A stretch of 64,000 nt of DNA, from the NCBI GenBank assembly GCA_943369295.1, contig CALRMU020000002.1, forward strand, positions 434,001 through 498,000, given 5' to 3'. Made by a program: the position numbers and the translations under genes. The DNA comes from JAKRSE01 sp943369295 (lineage in GTDB: Bacteria; Armatimonadota; Fimbriimonadia; Fimbriimonadales; Fimbriimonadaceae). Shown piece by piece: positions 41,284-49,490 of this stretch (position 1 is the first letter of the stretch; each line of letters opens with the position of its first letter). The notes below the pieces were generated by a model that was not told where the DNA came from, searched no databases, and saw only the letters and a program-made list of their open reading frames with translations.

Positions 41284-42132
41284 CTAAGCGCTGACCAAGA
41301 GTTCCAGCTGACACTCCATTCTGGAAGAAGCCATCCGACTATAGAAGACTCCCATCACCGGAGTTGCCCCTTCGGGAGCATGGCTGGCAGCCACCGCAAC
41401 ATGGCGGTCCGAGACGGCAAGCCCGATTGTGGGGTCAAAACCGCGCCACCCAGCGCCAGGAAGATAAACCTCAGGCCAGGCATGAAGGTGCCGATGCTCC
41501 ATGTCAATATCGCCTTCGCTGTAGCCGCTGACAAAGCGGGCTGGAATCCCGACAATGCGGCAGGCTTCCATAAAGAGCACGGCCATGTCGCGGCAGGCCC
41601 CCTTCTTTCTAAAAAAGGTCTCGCTGGGGCAGAAGGGGTCTCCTTCGGGGCGGACCTCTTGAACCCATTCGTCGTAGATTCGCTGGTTCAAGAGCTGCAG
41701 AAATCGCAGAGCTTCGTTGTTGACTTGGGCCAGCAGATCCTGGGCAAAAGCAACGACACTTGGGTGAGATTCAATCGGATGAAGGCAGAGGGCAAGAGCC
41801 TCTTCTTCTGAAGTCAGGTTTAGAGGGACGTGGCGATTGGCTGGAGTAAGAAGGAAGTCGTAGGGGTTCTCGCGAAGGGTCTCCACTTCGCATCTCGACA
41901 CGATTTTGAGCCCGAGGGTGGGTTCGTTCCACCAGGCTGTATGGCAGACGTTGCCTTCAGAATCAATCGAGGCAGACATCCCAGCTGGTTCAGGAGTGAT
42001 CTCCATACTGTGGCTGATAATTCGCTGGTCAGGACCAGGACGCGGGCTGAGGCGAAGCCTATGAACATCCAGTCTGACTTCTGACGAGTAGCTGTATTCG
42101 GTGACGTGAATCACTTTAAAACGCATCAGCAT
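41284..42132 (-). CDS. Transglutaminase-like protein
   Basis: Residues 1-95 are the beta-rich N-terminal domain common to bacterial transglutaminase-like proteins (FKVIHVTEYSYSSEVRLDVH). The catalytic triad is Cys180 (RKKGACRDMAVL), His217 (RHLHAWPEVYL) and Asp233 (WRGFDPTIG). The enzymes may be amidases, peptidases or cross-linkers; the substrate is unknown. It begins right after the alpha-E gene in a three-gene operon that recurs in many bacteria (ATP-grasp, alpha-E, transglutaminase), often linked to modification of peptides or amino acids. Confidence 0.9.
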   Translation of the reverse strand: MLMRFKVIHVTEYSYSSEVRLDVHRLRLSPRPGPDQRIISHSMEITPEPAGMSASIDSEGNVCHTAWWNEPTLGLKIVSRCEVETLRENPYDFLLTPANRHVPLNLTSEEEALALCLHPIESHPSVVAFAQDLLAQVNNEALRFLQLLNQRIYDEWVQEVRPEGDPFCPSETFFRKKGACRDMAVLFMEACRIVGIPARFVSGYSEGDIDMEHRHLHAWPEVYLPGAGWRGFDPTIGLAVSDRHVAVAASHAPEGATPVMGVFYSRMASSRMECQLELLVSA

Positions 42133-43143
42133 TTAGGATTGGGACTGCCCCGTCTTCATCTTTTCGGGCCGATTTGGCTCGGGGTAGAGGGGAGAGAAAA
42201 ACTCTTCGTGGATCGCATTCCCAACCTCGTACACTGACTCCTGAAAATCATCAAGGAATTCGTGAAGGCCAGAAACGATGATGGCGGGAGCATCCGCATA
42301 AGTAAGGTCAGCAACGACTCGACCAAGTTTCCGGCCTGAATTGCCTCTCAGCCTTCCATGATCCTGACCTGTAATCGCCGCGCAGGAATGCCCCGCTGCC
42401 TCGACTGAGTGAAGCATGGAACGAGGGAAATCCTTATCCATCATCAAAAATTCGACAATCTTTGCAGGATCAATGCGTCCGTGTTCTTTTCGATACATCT
42501 CAAATCCGCTGCAGGATTTTAAGACGGCCGTCCATTGAACATTGTCGATGGGGGTGCCGACTGCAGAGACCTCTGGCAGGAGAATAAAGTACTTCACATC
42601 AAGGATTCGCGAAGTCTGGTCGGCTCGCTCCAGCATCCTTCCCATGCGAGAAAAGTGCCAGGCCTCTCCGTGCGACATGGTGGCGTAGGTAAGACCTTCC
42701 AGCATGTGGCTTGCCATGCGTATCTCCTTGTAGAACTCTGAAGGGTTCCTCGGAGCGCGGCCGCTTTGTGATGCCGATCTCACCATCAGATAGAACTTAT
42801 TGATCTGCTCAAAAACTTCGCTGCTCAGCACTTCACGCACTGATCTAGCGTTTTCTCTTGCTCTGTAAAGGCACGAGACAATTGAGTTGGGATAAGTTTC
42901 ATCAAAGGTCAAAAACTTCATCACGTTGGCAGCAGTCGGCTTTTCGCCCTTCGACTTAAACGCCTCTTCATCGCCAGAAATCTGATAAAGCGGAGCCCAC
43001 TGGTCAGCCTGCTGACCGGGGAGATCGAGCAGCAGATTCAGGTTGACTTCAATGGTTCGGGCAGTGTTCTCGGCTCGCTCAATGTAACGGGAAGCCCAGT
43101 AAACACTCTCTGCAACTCGGCTGAGTAGGGGGCCTTTTCTCAC
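42133..43143 (-). CDS. Alpha-E domain protein
   Basis: This 336-residue, mainly helical protein carries the alpha-E family features: RVAESVYWASRYIERAENTA at the N-terminus, YPNSIVSCLYRARENARSVR and RMLERADQTSRILDVKYFIL. The start is GTG 43143, overlapping the ATP-grasp stop by four bases. Alpha-E proteins almost always accompany the ATP-grasp/transglutaminase pair; their biochemical role is not established. Confidence 0.9.
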   Translation of the reverse strand: MRKGPLLSRVAESVYWASRYIERAENTARTIEVNLNLLLDLPGQQADQWAPLYQISGDEEAFKSKGEKPTAANVMKFLTFDETYPNSIVSCLYRARENARSVREVLSSEVFEQINKFYLMVRSASQSGRAPRNPSEFYKEIRMASHMLEGLTYATMSHGEAWHFSRMGRMLERADQTSRILDVKYFILLPEVSAVGTPIDNVQWTAVLKSCSGFEMYRKEHGRIDPAKIVEFLMMDKDFPRSMLHSVEAAGHSCAAITGQDHGRLRGNSGRKLGRVVADLTYADAPAIIVSGLHEFLDDFQESVYEVGNAIHEEFFSPLYPEPNRPEKMKTGQSQS

Positions 43144-44594
43144 GCCTCTACCTCCTTGTCCAGGTCAACAATCCAAGTGTCCTTGCTGCCTCCGCCTTGA
43201 CTGGAATTGACAACTAAAGAGTCAGGCACCAAGGCAACTCTGGTTAAGCCTCCGGGAACAACCCAGGTTTCTTTGGGGCCCATAAGCACATAGGGTCTCA
43301 GGTCGACGTGGCGGGCAGCCAAGCCGTTCTCTGTCACAACGGGGACTCGCGAGAGGCCAAGCACAGGCTGAGCGATGTAGCCCCTTGGGTCGGCGGCGAT
43401 CCTTTCGGCGAATTCATCTCTCTGGCTGGCGGTTGAAGCCGGCCCGATCAGCATTCCGTAGCCTCCGGCTTCGTTGGCTGCCTTGACGACCAGATTTTCC
43501 AGGTTCTTCAAAACGTGATCCCTGTCGGCATCTCGCCAGCAGAGATAGGTGGGCACGTTCGGAATCAAAGGATCTTGGTCGAGATAGAACTTGATCATTT
43601 CTGGAACATAGGCGTAAACCACCTTGTCATCGGCAATTCCTGTACCCGGCGCGTTGGCAATGGCCACGCCTCCGTCTCGGTAGACCTCCATGAGGCCAGG
43701 AACACCGATCATCGAATCTTCTCTAAAGGTGTAGGGGTCCAAAAAGTCGTCGTCAATGCGGCGGTAAATCACGTCTACCGGGCTTAGACCCTTAGTGGTT
43801 TTGAGCATCACTTTGCCGTCGCTTACCATCAGGTCGCGGCCTTCAACCAGTCTCGCACCCATCTCGCGGGCCAGGAACGAGTGCTCAAAGTAAGCAGAGT
43901 TCGCGGGCCCCGGAGTCAATACCGCAACCGAGCAGGCGTCGCCCGGACGAGGGGAAATGGATTCAAGCAGACTCAAAAGTCGGCCTGGGTAATCGCTGAC
44001 CGGGCGAATGGAGGTGCCAGAGAAGATCTGAGGGAAGGTGCGCTTCAGAATCTCACGGTTCTCAAGCAGATAGCTGACTCCCGAAGGACAGCGAAGGTTG
44101 TCCTCAAGCACCATGACAGTGCCGTCAGAATCTCGCACCAAGTCGACTCCGTTGATATGGCACCAGATTCCTCCCGGAGGTTTAAGCCCGACGCAGGCGC
44201 TCCGGAAAGACTTTGCTGACCGAATGACGTCGACGGGAATCTTGCCTTCCTGAAGAATTCTTTGAGGTCCGTAGACATCCTCCAGAAAGAGATTGAGGGC
44301 AAGGACTCTCTGGTGAAGGCCAGCTTCAAGACGGTCGAACTCCTGCCCCGAAATAATTCGCGGAAGGATATCGAGGGGCATGGTTTTTTCTGCCCCCTGG
44401 GTGTCGCCGTACACCTGAAAGGTAATGCCCTGCTGCATCAGCAGAGCTTCGGCCGCTTCCTGCCTCTGCTTCAATTCTTCGTAAGAAGCAGTTTCCAGCT
44501 GGTCAAGCAGAGGGGCAATGCCTGGTCTTGGCTTGCCTTCAGCGTCCAAGTACTCGTCATAAAAAGTCAGGTAGTCATAGTCTGTGACCTTCAT
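43140..44594 (-). CDS. Circularly permuted type-2 ATP-grasp protein
   Basis: This 484-residue protein shows FHRLEAGLHQRV-type sequence, INGVDLVRDSDGTVMVLEDN and LRCPSGVSYLLENREIL, AVLTPGPANSAYFEHSFLAR and AANEAGGYGMLIGPAS. Together these define the circularly permuted ATP-grasp ligases (COG2308 type). It likely joins an amino group to a carboxylate. It is the first gene of the ATP-grasp/alpha-E/transglutaminase operon and is translationally coupled to the next gene. Confidence 0.9.
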   Translation of the reverse strand: MKVTDYDYLTFYDEYLDAEGKPRPGIAPLLDQLETASYEELKQRQEAAEALLMQQGITFQVYGDTQGAEKTMPLDILPRIISGQEFDRLEAGLHQRVLALNLFLEDVYGPQRILQEGKIPVDVIRSAKSFRSACVGLKPPGGIWCHINGVDLVRDSDGTVMVLEDNLRCPSGVSYLLENREILKRTFPQIFSGTSIRPVSDYPGRLLSLLESISPRPGDACSVAVLTPGPANSAYFEHSFLAREMGARLVEGRDLMVSDGKVMLKTTKGLSPVDVIYRRIDDDFLDPYTFREDSMIGVPGLMEVYRDGGVAIANAPGTGIADDKVVYAYVPEMIKFYLDQDPLIPNVPTYLCWRDADRDHVLKNLENLVVKAANEAGGYGMLIGPASTASQRDEFAERIAADPRGYIAQPVLGLSRVPVVTENGLAARHVDLRPYVLMGPKETWVVPGGLTRVALVPDSLVVNSSQGGGSKDTWIVDLDKEVEA

Positions 44595-44746
44595 CCAGCC
44601 CTCCTGACCGACTGCCCTGTCGGCGATTCCTTAGTTTTTGGTTAAGGAAGTTAAGAGGATGATTCATTACTCTCTCAGAAAGAAAGTCTTGACTTTGCTG
44701 GATTTCCTTGGAAACAGTTGATTCTTACGTGGTTGGCAATGCCCAC

Positions 44747-46708
44747 TTAGTAATTGATGGTCAAGGGAAACACGGCTTTCAGAATCAGACTGCGGCGGAA
44801 GGTTTTGGCATTGGGGTCGCCAAGGATCATAAAGTACTCAGCTCCTTGAGTTCCGGCCTTACGGTAAGTCAGGTGCCAGTTCAGACTGCCTTCATTTTCA
44901 ATAAGACGGCCTGCCAGATTTTGGTAGCCTCCGAGATCGTAGTTGAAGGTGGCGATGGTTTGCCTCTGCTTTTCGTAGTGTTCAAACCACTGGCTGGACC
45001 AGGTAGTGACCAGCTTTCTGTTGATCCTGAAAGTTGCCCCCATAGAAACATTGGTGTAGGCCATGCGAGCAATGTCGCCTTCTGTGTAGCTGACGTAGAC
45101 TCTTCGATTGGGGTTGTTGGCCGGGAAAGTTGCCGTGCCAGACCAAGTGTGGTCAACTGAATCAAAGAATCTGTACTGGCTGTAGTTCGCGCCAAGAGAA
45201 AAGTCGTTTCTAAAAGTAGCGGAGATGTCAGCCGAACCGGACAGCTGATAAGGATCGCCGTTCAGTTTTTCCGACCATCCGCCGTTCAGACCCCATCCGC
45301 TTTCTTTGAGCGGTCCTTTTTCGTGGGTGGCCTGGGAGGACTGATAAGCGAATGCGCTTCTGTAACCTTGATCAGGAGCAAAGCCAAGGCGGGGGAAGAA
45401 GTTCGCCGAAACTTGGCTGAAGCCAAATCCCAGATAATTGCCCTTTGCAGACCGGTTGACACCAAACTCGAAGGTGCTGCCCTGACCAAACCTTTCGTCT
45501 TCGGTGTAGGAGCCCGCCCCATAGACAGAGTAGGCACCAAACTGGTTTGCCAAGCTGAAGGAAGCGGCAGTATTGTTAGCGCCCTTTCTTGCCGTTCTCA
45601 CTAGACCGGCAGTCACGACCGAGTTTGGAGTTGGATTGCGTGTGTAGCCAAGGGCGAAGTTCGACTGAATTCCAAAGTCCTGAGTGGCTAGAACGGCGTA
45701 GTTCGACTTGCTGTCAAGCCTGCCGTAAGCCTTGACGCCTGCGTCGAACTCTCTGATTCGTTGGGTAGCCAAGATAGAGCCCGTGGCATTATCAAGGTAC
45801 TGCCTTCCTTCAAGAAAGAAGGGTCGCACTTCACCCGCCAGCCTTTCGAAGTAGCTGAAATCTAGGCTCAGAACGCTGTTTTCAATGTTTCTGAAGTCAG
45901 GGTTGATCGTTCCAACCAATTGCCCCTGCCTGCCAATCTGCGTTTTGAAGTCAAGCCCGGCGTTGAGGTAGCGGTTCTTTCCCTCTTCGTCGTATCCGGC
46001 ATAGCCGTAAGGCAGCAGGTTTAAAGTGCGAGGGAGCTTAATGTCCGGCACTTCGACTCCCGTCCAGTGGGCGAGCTTTCGAACATCAGTGTCGGCATAG
46101 GCAAGAATTCTTCCTCTTCCGTCACTGGCGTCGTTCCAAGAAACCTGAATGGGGATATCCTTCTTGCCAGAAGATGGCAGGGTGAGGACCTTCCAGGGGA
46201 TTGCCATTTCGCACGACCAGCCGTCATCAAGAACTTTGCCCTTAGCGACAAAAGCTCCGACCCACTCTGCTTTGGCAGCACGACCTCCCGAAAGATTGAT
46301 GGTTGTTGCTCCAGAGGGATTCACTCGGAAAGTGTTGAAGCCAGAATAAGATCCGCTTGGATCGAGCGTAAAGGCGATGCTGTCGTTGGAAGAAAGGCTC
46401 ACGTTCTGCCTGTACTCCGTGGCGATCAACGACCTGGGGTCATCTTTGACCCTTACGGCAACATAAATTGCTGTTTCATCGTAAGCCAGCCGCACCTCAA
46501 CAGGATCGCGGCCAGGGGTCGTCGTCTGATTATCAACAAAGACAAAGGATTTTGAAGCGGCATCTTTCCATTCCTCCTCATTGATTAGGCCGTCAATCGT
46601 GGGTGGTGCAGCAAGCTTGACAGCGGGAAACTCGGGGCCTCTTCCTTGGCCCAAAGCCAGAGCGCCGCAAGAAAAAACAGCCGCCAGCCAGATCAATCGG
46701 CTAGACAT
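44747..46708 (-). CDS. CBM9-like plus outer-membrane barrel protein (DUF5916 type), copy 2
   Basis: This 653-residue paralogue of 22008-23972 has a signal peptide (MSSRLIWLAAVFSCGALALG) and a CBM9-like N-terminal module (PPTIDGLINEEEWKDA; DGWSCEMAIPWKVL). The DUF5916 motifs are VGTINPDFRNIENSVLSLDF and YFERLAGEVRPFFLEG, followed by a barrel-like C-terminus ending in Tyr. Both copies end MILGDPNA or VILGDPNA, then RRSLILKAVFPL. Two copies suggest expansion for binding different glycans. Confidence 0.8.
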   Translation of the reverse strand: MSSRLIWLAAVFSCGALALGQGRGPEFPAVKLAAPPTIDGLINEEEWKDAASKSFVFVDNQTTTPGRDPVEVRLAYDETAIYVAVRVKDDPRSLIATEYRQNVSLSSNDSIAFTLDPSGSYSGFNTFRVNPSGATTINLSGGRAAKAEWVGAFVAKGKVLDDGWSCEMAIPWKVLTLPSSGKKDIPIQVSWNDASDGRGRILAYADTDVRKLAHWTGVEVPDIKLPRTLNLLPYGYAGYDEEGKNRYLNAGLDFKTQIGRQGQLVGTINPDFRNIENSVLSLDFSYFERLAGEVRPFFLEGRQYLDNATGSILATQRIREFDAGVKAYGRLDSKSNYAVLATQDFGIQSNFALGYTRNPTPNSVVTAGLVRTARKGANNTAASFSLANQFGAYSVYGAGSYTEDERFGQGSTFEFGVNRSAKGNYLGFGFSQVSANFFPRLGFAPDQGYRSAFAYQSSQATHEKGPLKESGWGLNGGWSEKLNGDPYQLSGSADISATFRNDFSLGANYSQYRFFDSVDHTWSGTATFPANNPNRRVYVSYTEGDIARMAYTNVSMGATFRINRKLVTTWSSQWFEHYEKQRQTIATFNYDLGGYQNLAGRLIENEGSLNWHLTYRKAGTQGAEYFMILGDPNAKTFRRSLILKAVFPLTINY

Positions 46709-46778
46709 TGAAACCGCTACCCAGCGGAGAGGGTGGAGAGTTCCCTGTACCGAAAAAAGCGGCCTAACCGCTGGTCAA

Positions 46779-48134
46779 CTATCGCATTTCTGGAGTCGGA
46801 GGAAGGCTAGGCCTGCTTCTGGGACGCCAGAGCGCCGCCTCAAAGCCATCAATAGAAAATCGATCATTGCCGACCGAATCAAGACCACGTGGAAGATCCG
46901 TGGCAGCAATTTTGCTGACGGCCAAGGTGCCTGGCTCTGCTTCTTTCTGCAGGTGAGCAGCCAAGTCGATCACGTGGGCAAAGTCGACACGAGAAGCATC
47001 GTTGCCTGGTGCAGAGACAGTGCCTGTATGAAGTCCAGCCCTGAGCTCAATCGAGCTGTTCAGCCTGTTCCTGAAGGTATTGAACTCAAAAAGTCCGCCC
47101 AGCATGGCGCGGCCAGCATCGAAGCCATGACTAGGTTCATCGAAGACGCAGATGACACCATCGCCCGCAGTTGAGTGAATCCGGCCCCCATGACGGTTGG
47201 CGATGGTTTCGATGTAGCGGTGGTATTCGCTGAAGGTGAACTCAACCGAAAGGGCATCGTTCTCGGTTTTCATTCGGGTTGAACCAACGACATCAAGACT
47301 AAGGAAGCTGGCTCGCATTTCCTCCTGCTTCAGCCTGTCCTGAATGTCCATCAACTGCTGAACAAGAGCCTGCCTTTCTTCGGCTGCGTCTCGGAAACCG
47401 AAGCTCGCCTTTGCCTTCTTCCAAAAGTCAAATCCGACCACTCCGGCGAAAAATCCGCCAAAGAGGAAAAGGAAGATCATGGGCCATGGTTTTTCGAACT
47501 GGTGGAAGATGGGGAAGAATCCCACGATTCCGGCCACCAACTGGTAGCTGAAAAAGTGGACGGCTCCCCACATGAGGCCAAGCAGACCTGCCGACTGACG
47601 GTCTCGCGAGTTCCAGGCTGTGACGAAGGCAATGACAATGGCCAGAACGCCAAGGCTCGCTGTAAACTGACCGCCAGACCTCAGGGCTTGAGTTCCTGTC
47701 CAGAGAAGACCGCTTGCTAAGCCGAGCGAGGCAACGGCAACACTCGATCTTAGGCGAGCGTCGACCGAAATAATCTGCTGCCGTGTTTTGTCGAGCAGTG
47801 TCTGCTTTTTCGGAGCATCCAGTGACTTGATCGCAACACGGACGTAGTCGGTCGGGGCACCAGTCGCTTCGGCTACGGCTTCAATGGCAGCATCGTCGAG
47901 CACGCCGCCGGAACTCTCCCTCAGCCGTGCGGCAAGGGAGAGGACATCGTGAATCCTATCGTCCTGGATGATGTCATCCAGATGACGCACCGTGGATTGC
48001 GATTCTGCCACCTGAAAAGAGTTTACAGAATCGGAGGTCTGAACGATGCAGTTCCTAACAGTTCTTGACGATTCTTTTTGCCAGATCACAAGAAGAAGAG
48101 AGGATGCGGGGACATTTATCCCCATTTGATGCAT
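46779..48134 (-). CDS. Membrane-bound class III adenylate/guanylate cyclase
   Basis: The catalytic domain is about residues 270-445: FLSLDVVGSTRMKTENDALS (metal Asp), GGRIHSTAGDGVICVFDEP, ELRAGLHTGTV and VDFAHVIDLAAHLQKEAEPG. The middle has four or five hydrophobic segments (SVAVASLGLASGLLW, LGVLAIVIAFVTAW, HFFSYQLVAGIVGFFPIF, IFLFLFGGFFAGVVGF). The start is uncertain: ATG 48134 gives an unusual 40-residue prefix, and GTG near 48014 (VAESQSTVRHL) is an alternative. cAMP or cGMP production is likely; the target pathway is not apparent. Confidence 0.82.
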   Translation of the reverse strand: MHQMGINVPASSLLLVIWQKESSRTVRNCIVQTSDSVNSFQVAESQSTVRHLDDIIQDDRIHDVLSLAARLRESSGGVLDDAAIEAVAEATGAPTDYVRVAIKSLDAPKKQTLLDKTRQQIISVDARLRSSVAVASLGLASGLLWTGTQALRSGGQFTASLGVLAIVIAFVTAWNSRDRQSAGLLGLMWGAVHFFSYQLVAGIVGFFPIFHQFEKPWPMIFLFLFGGFFAGVVGFDFWKKAKASFGFRDAAEERQALVQQLMDIQDRLKQEEMRASFLSLDVVGSTRMKTENDALSVEFTFSEYHRYIETIANRHGGRIHSTAGDGVICVFDEPSHGFDAGRAMLGGLFEFNTFRNRLNSSIELRAGLHTGTVSAPGNDASRVDFAHVIDLAAHLQKEAEPGTLAVSKIAATDLPRGLDSVGNDRFSIDGFEAALWRPRSRPSLPPTPEMR

Positions 48135-48252
48135 GGTTCAGCGGCGTCTGTCCCCAGCAAACGGCACGATCGGCTAGGACTAAACAGATTCAGGGAGAAC
48201 CGAAAATGATGATGGACTTGACCCCGGGGCCAAGTCCATCATCGCCTGCTGA

Positions 48253-49065
48253 TTAGAAGCAGTTTGGTGGAGGTGGGGGTGGTCCCGTCGTTTTGCTGAG
48301 CAGGAAGATTGTATGGGGAAGAGTGTTGGTGCCAGTCGTCAGGCCTGTCAGGGTGACCGGACAAGTTTCTGAATCTGCGGCGTAATCCCTCAGGTTGTAG
48401 CGAATCTGACGATAGTAGCTGGTGGTGTTCACCGAATTCTTATCGATTGAGAACCCGGCGACGCCGCTTGGGATGCGCATGGTAAAGGCTCCACCGTCTC
48501 CGGTGATCGCTCCAGCGACAACTTGACCAGCGGCATTCACTGCCTCAACTTCGAGGTACTTGATGCCAGTCGTGGATGACTCGCGTCGCACCACACCCCT
48601 TAGAAGCGTCGTGTCATTTGAGATTCTCATCTGCTGAGTTCTGGTCACGCCATTGACTGTGCAGAAGACGGTGAAGGGAGCCGGGGTCACGGCAAGAGCT
48701 GTGATCAGGCCATCTGAGCCAAGGGTGACTTGGGTGTTGCTGGCACCAGTCAATCCCCATCCTGTGGATGGAAGGATGCTTCGAGCCCCTGTTGAACTGT
48801 AGCGGACTGCCACCATTCTTACAGTTGAGCCTGGCCTAAGGCTGAAGGGATCGATGGCTCCGGCTCGGCCGTCGACGGCTTCAAGGTAATCGCCAGCGAG
48901 GGGGACTCCAGATCCGAGAGAAACAACATCTCCTGGTCCGCCTACTCCGCCACCACCGCCGCCGCCACCGCCTCCACCAGACGATGATCCTCCACCACCG
49001 CCGCCACAGGCGACAAGGGCCAGCAGGGCGGCTGCCCAGATTAGGTGCTTGGCTTTGTTAATCAT
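48253..49065 (-). CDS. Lipoprotein with poly-Gly linker
   Basis: This 270-residue protein has a lipobox (MINKAKHLIWAAALLALVAC), so Cys20 is probably lipidated. It is followed by a run of Gly (residues about 21-40) and a beta-rich body with carboxypeptidase-regulatory-like sections (LRGVVRRESSTTGIKYLEVE, AGQVVAGAITGDGGAFTM) that resemble an Ig-like fold. The C-terminus is Pro-rich and ends Cys-Phe. It overlaps cdd by four bases, so it is likely co-transcribed with it, although the two have no obvious common function. Confidence 0.7.
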   Translation of the reverse strand: MINKAKHLIWAAALLALVACGGGGGGSSSGGGGGGGGGGGVGGPGDVVSLGSGVPLAGDYLEAVDGRAGAIDPFSLRPGSTVRMVAVRYSSTGARSILPSTGWGLTGASNTQVTLGSDGLITALAVTPAPFTVFCTVNGVTRTQQMRISNDTTLLRGVVRRESSTTGIKYLEVEAVNAAGQVVAGAITGDGGAFTMRIPSGVAGFSIDKNSVNTTSYYRQIRYNLRDYAADSETCPVTLTGLTTGTNTLPHTIFLLSKTTGPPPPPPNCF

Positions 49066-49469
49066 GATTCCTTCTTCAGTTCTGTGTTAAATCCGCTCGG
49101 AAGCAGATCGCTTAGCCGAGCCTGCCAGTTGTTTTTAGCGCTGCGGCCAAACACCCAGACTTCGCTGGGGTTCGGTGCAAATTCTGACAAGACTTGACGG
49201 CAGGCCCCGCAGGGAGTGCCTCCGTCGTCAGTCACAACAGCGACAGCTTTAATCTCTCTTCCGCCAGAGGCAGCCATCGAGGCGATAGCGTTTCTTTCTG
49301 CACAGACAGTGAGGCCAAAGCTGACGTTTTCTACATTGACGCCAACATGAATCCGGCCTTTCTCATCGAGAACTGCCGCACCCACGCGATAGACGGAGTA
49401 AGGCGCGTAGGCGTTCGCCCTTACTTCTTCGGCGGCTTGGATCAAGGCTGTTGGGTCAGGGGGCTGCAT
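49062..49469 (-). CDS. cdd: Cytidine deaminase
   Basis: Cdd deaminates cytidine and deoxycytidine. The zinc and active-site motifs are TVCAERNAIASM (CAE) and GTPCGACRQVLSE (PCxxC). The 135 residues are normal for the homotetrameric family. The N-terminal region YAPYSVYRVGAAVLDEKG is also typical. Confidence 0.95.
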   Translation of the reverse strand: MQPPDPTALIQAAEEVRANAYAPYSVYRVGAAVLDEKGRIHVGVNVENVSFGLTVCAERNAIASMAASGGREIKAVAVVTDDGGTPCGACRQVLSEFAPNPSEVWVFGRSAKNNWQARLSDLLPSGFNTELKKES

Positions 49470-49490
49470 TGCACTCTTCCGTTTTTCGAT

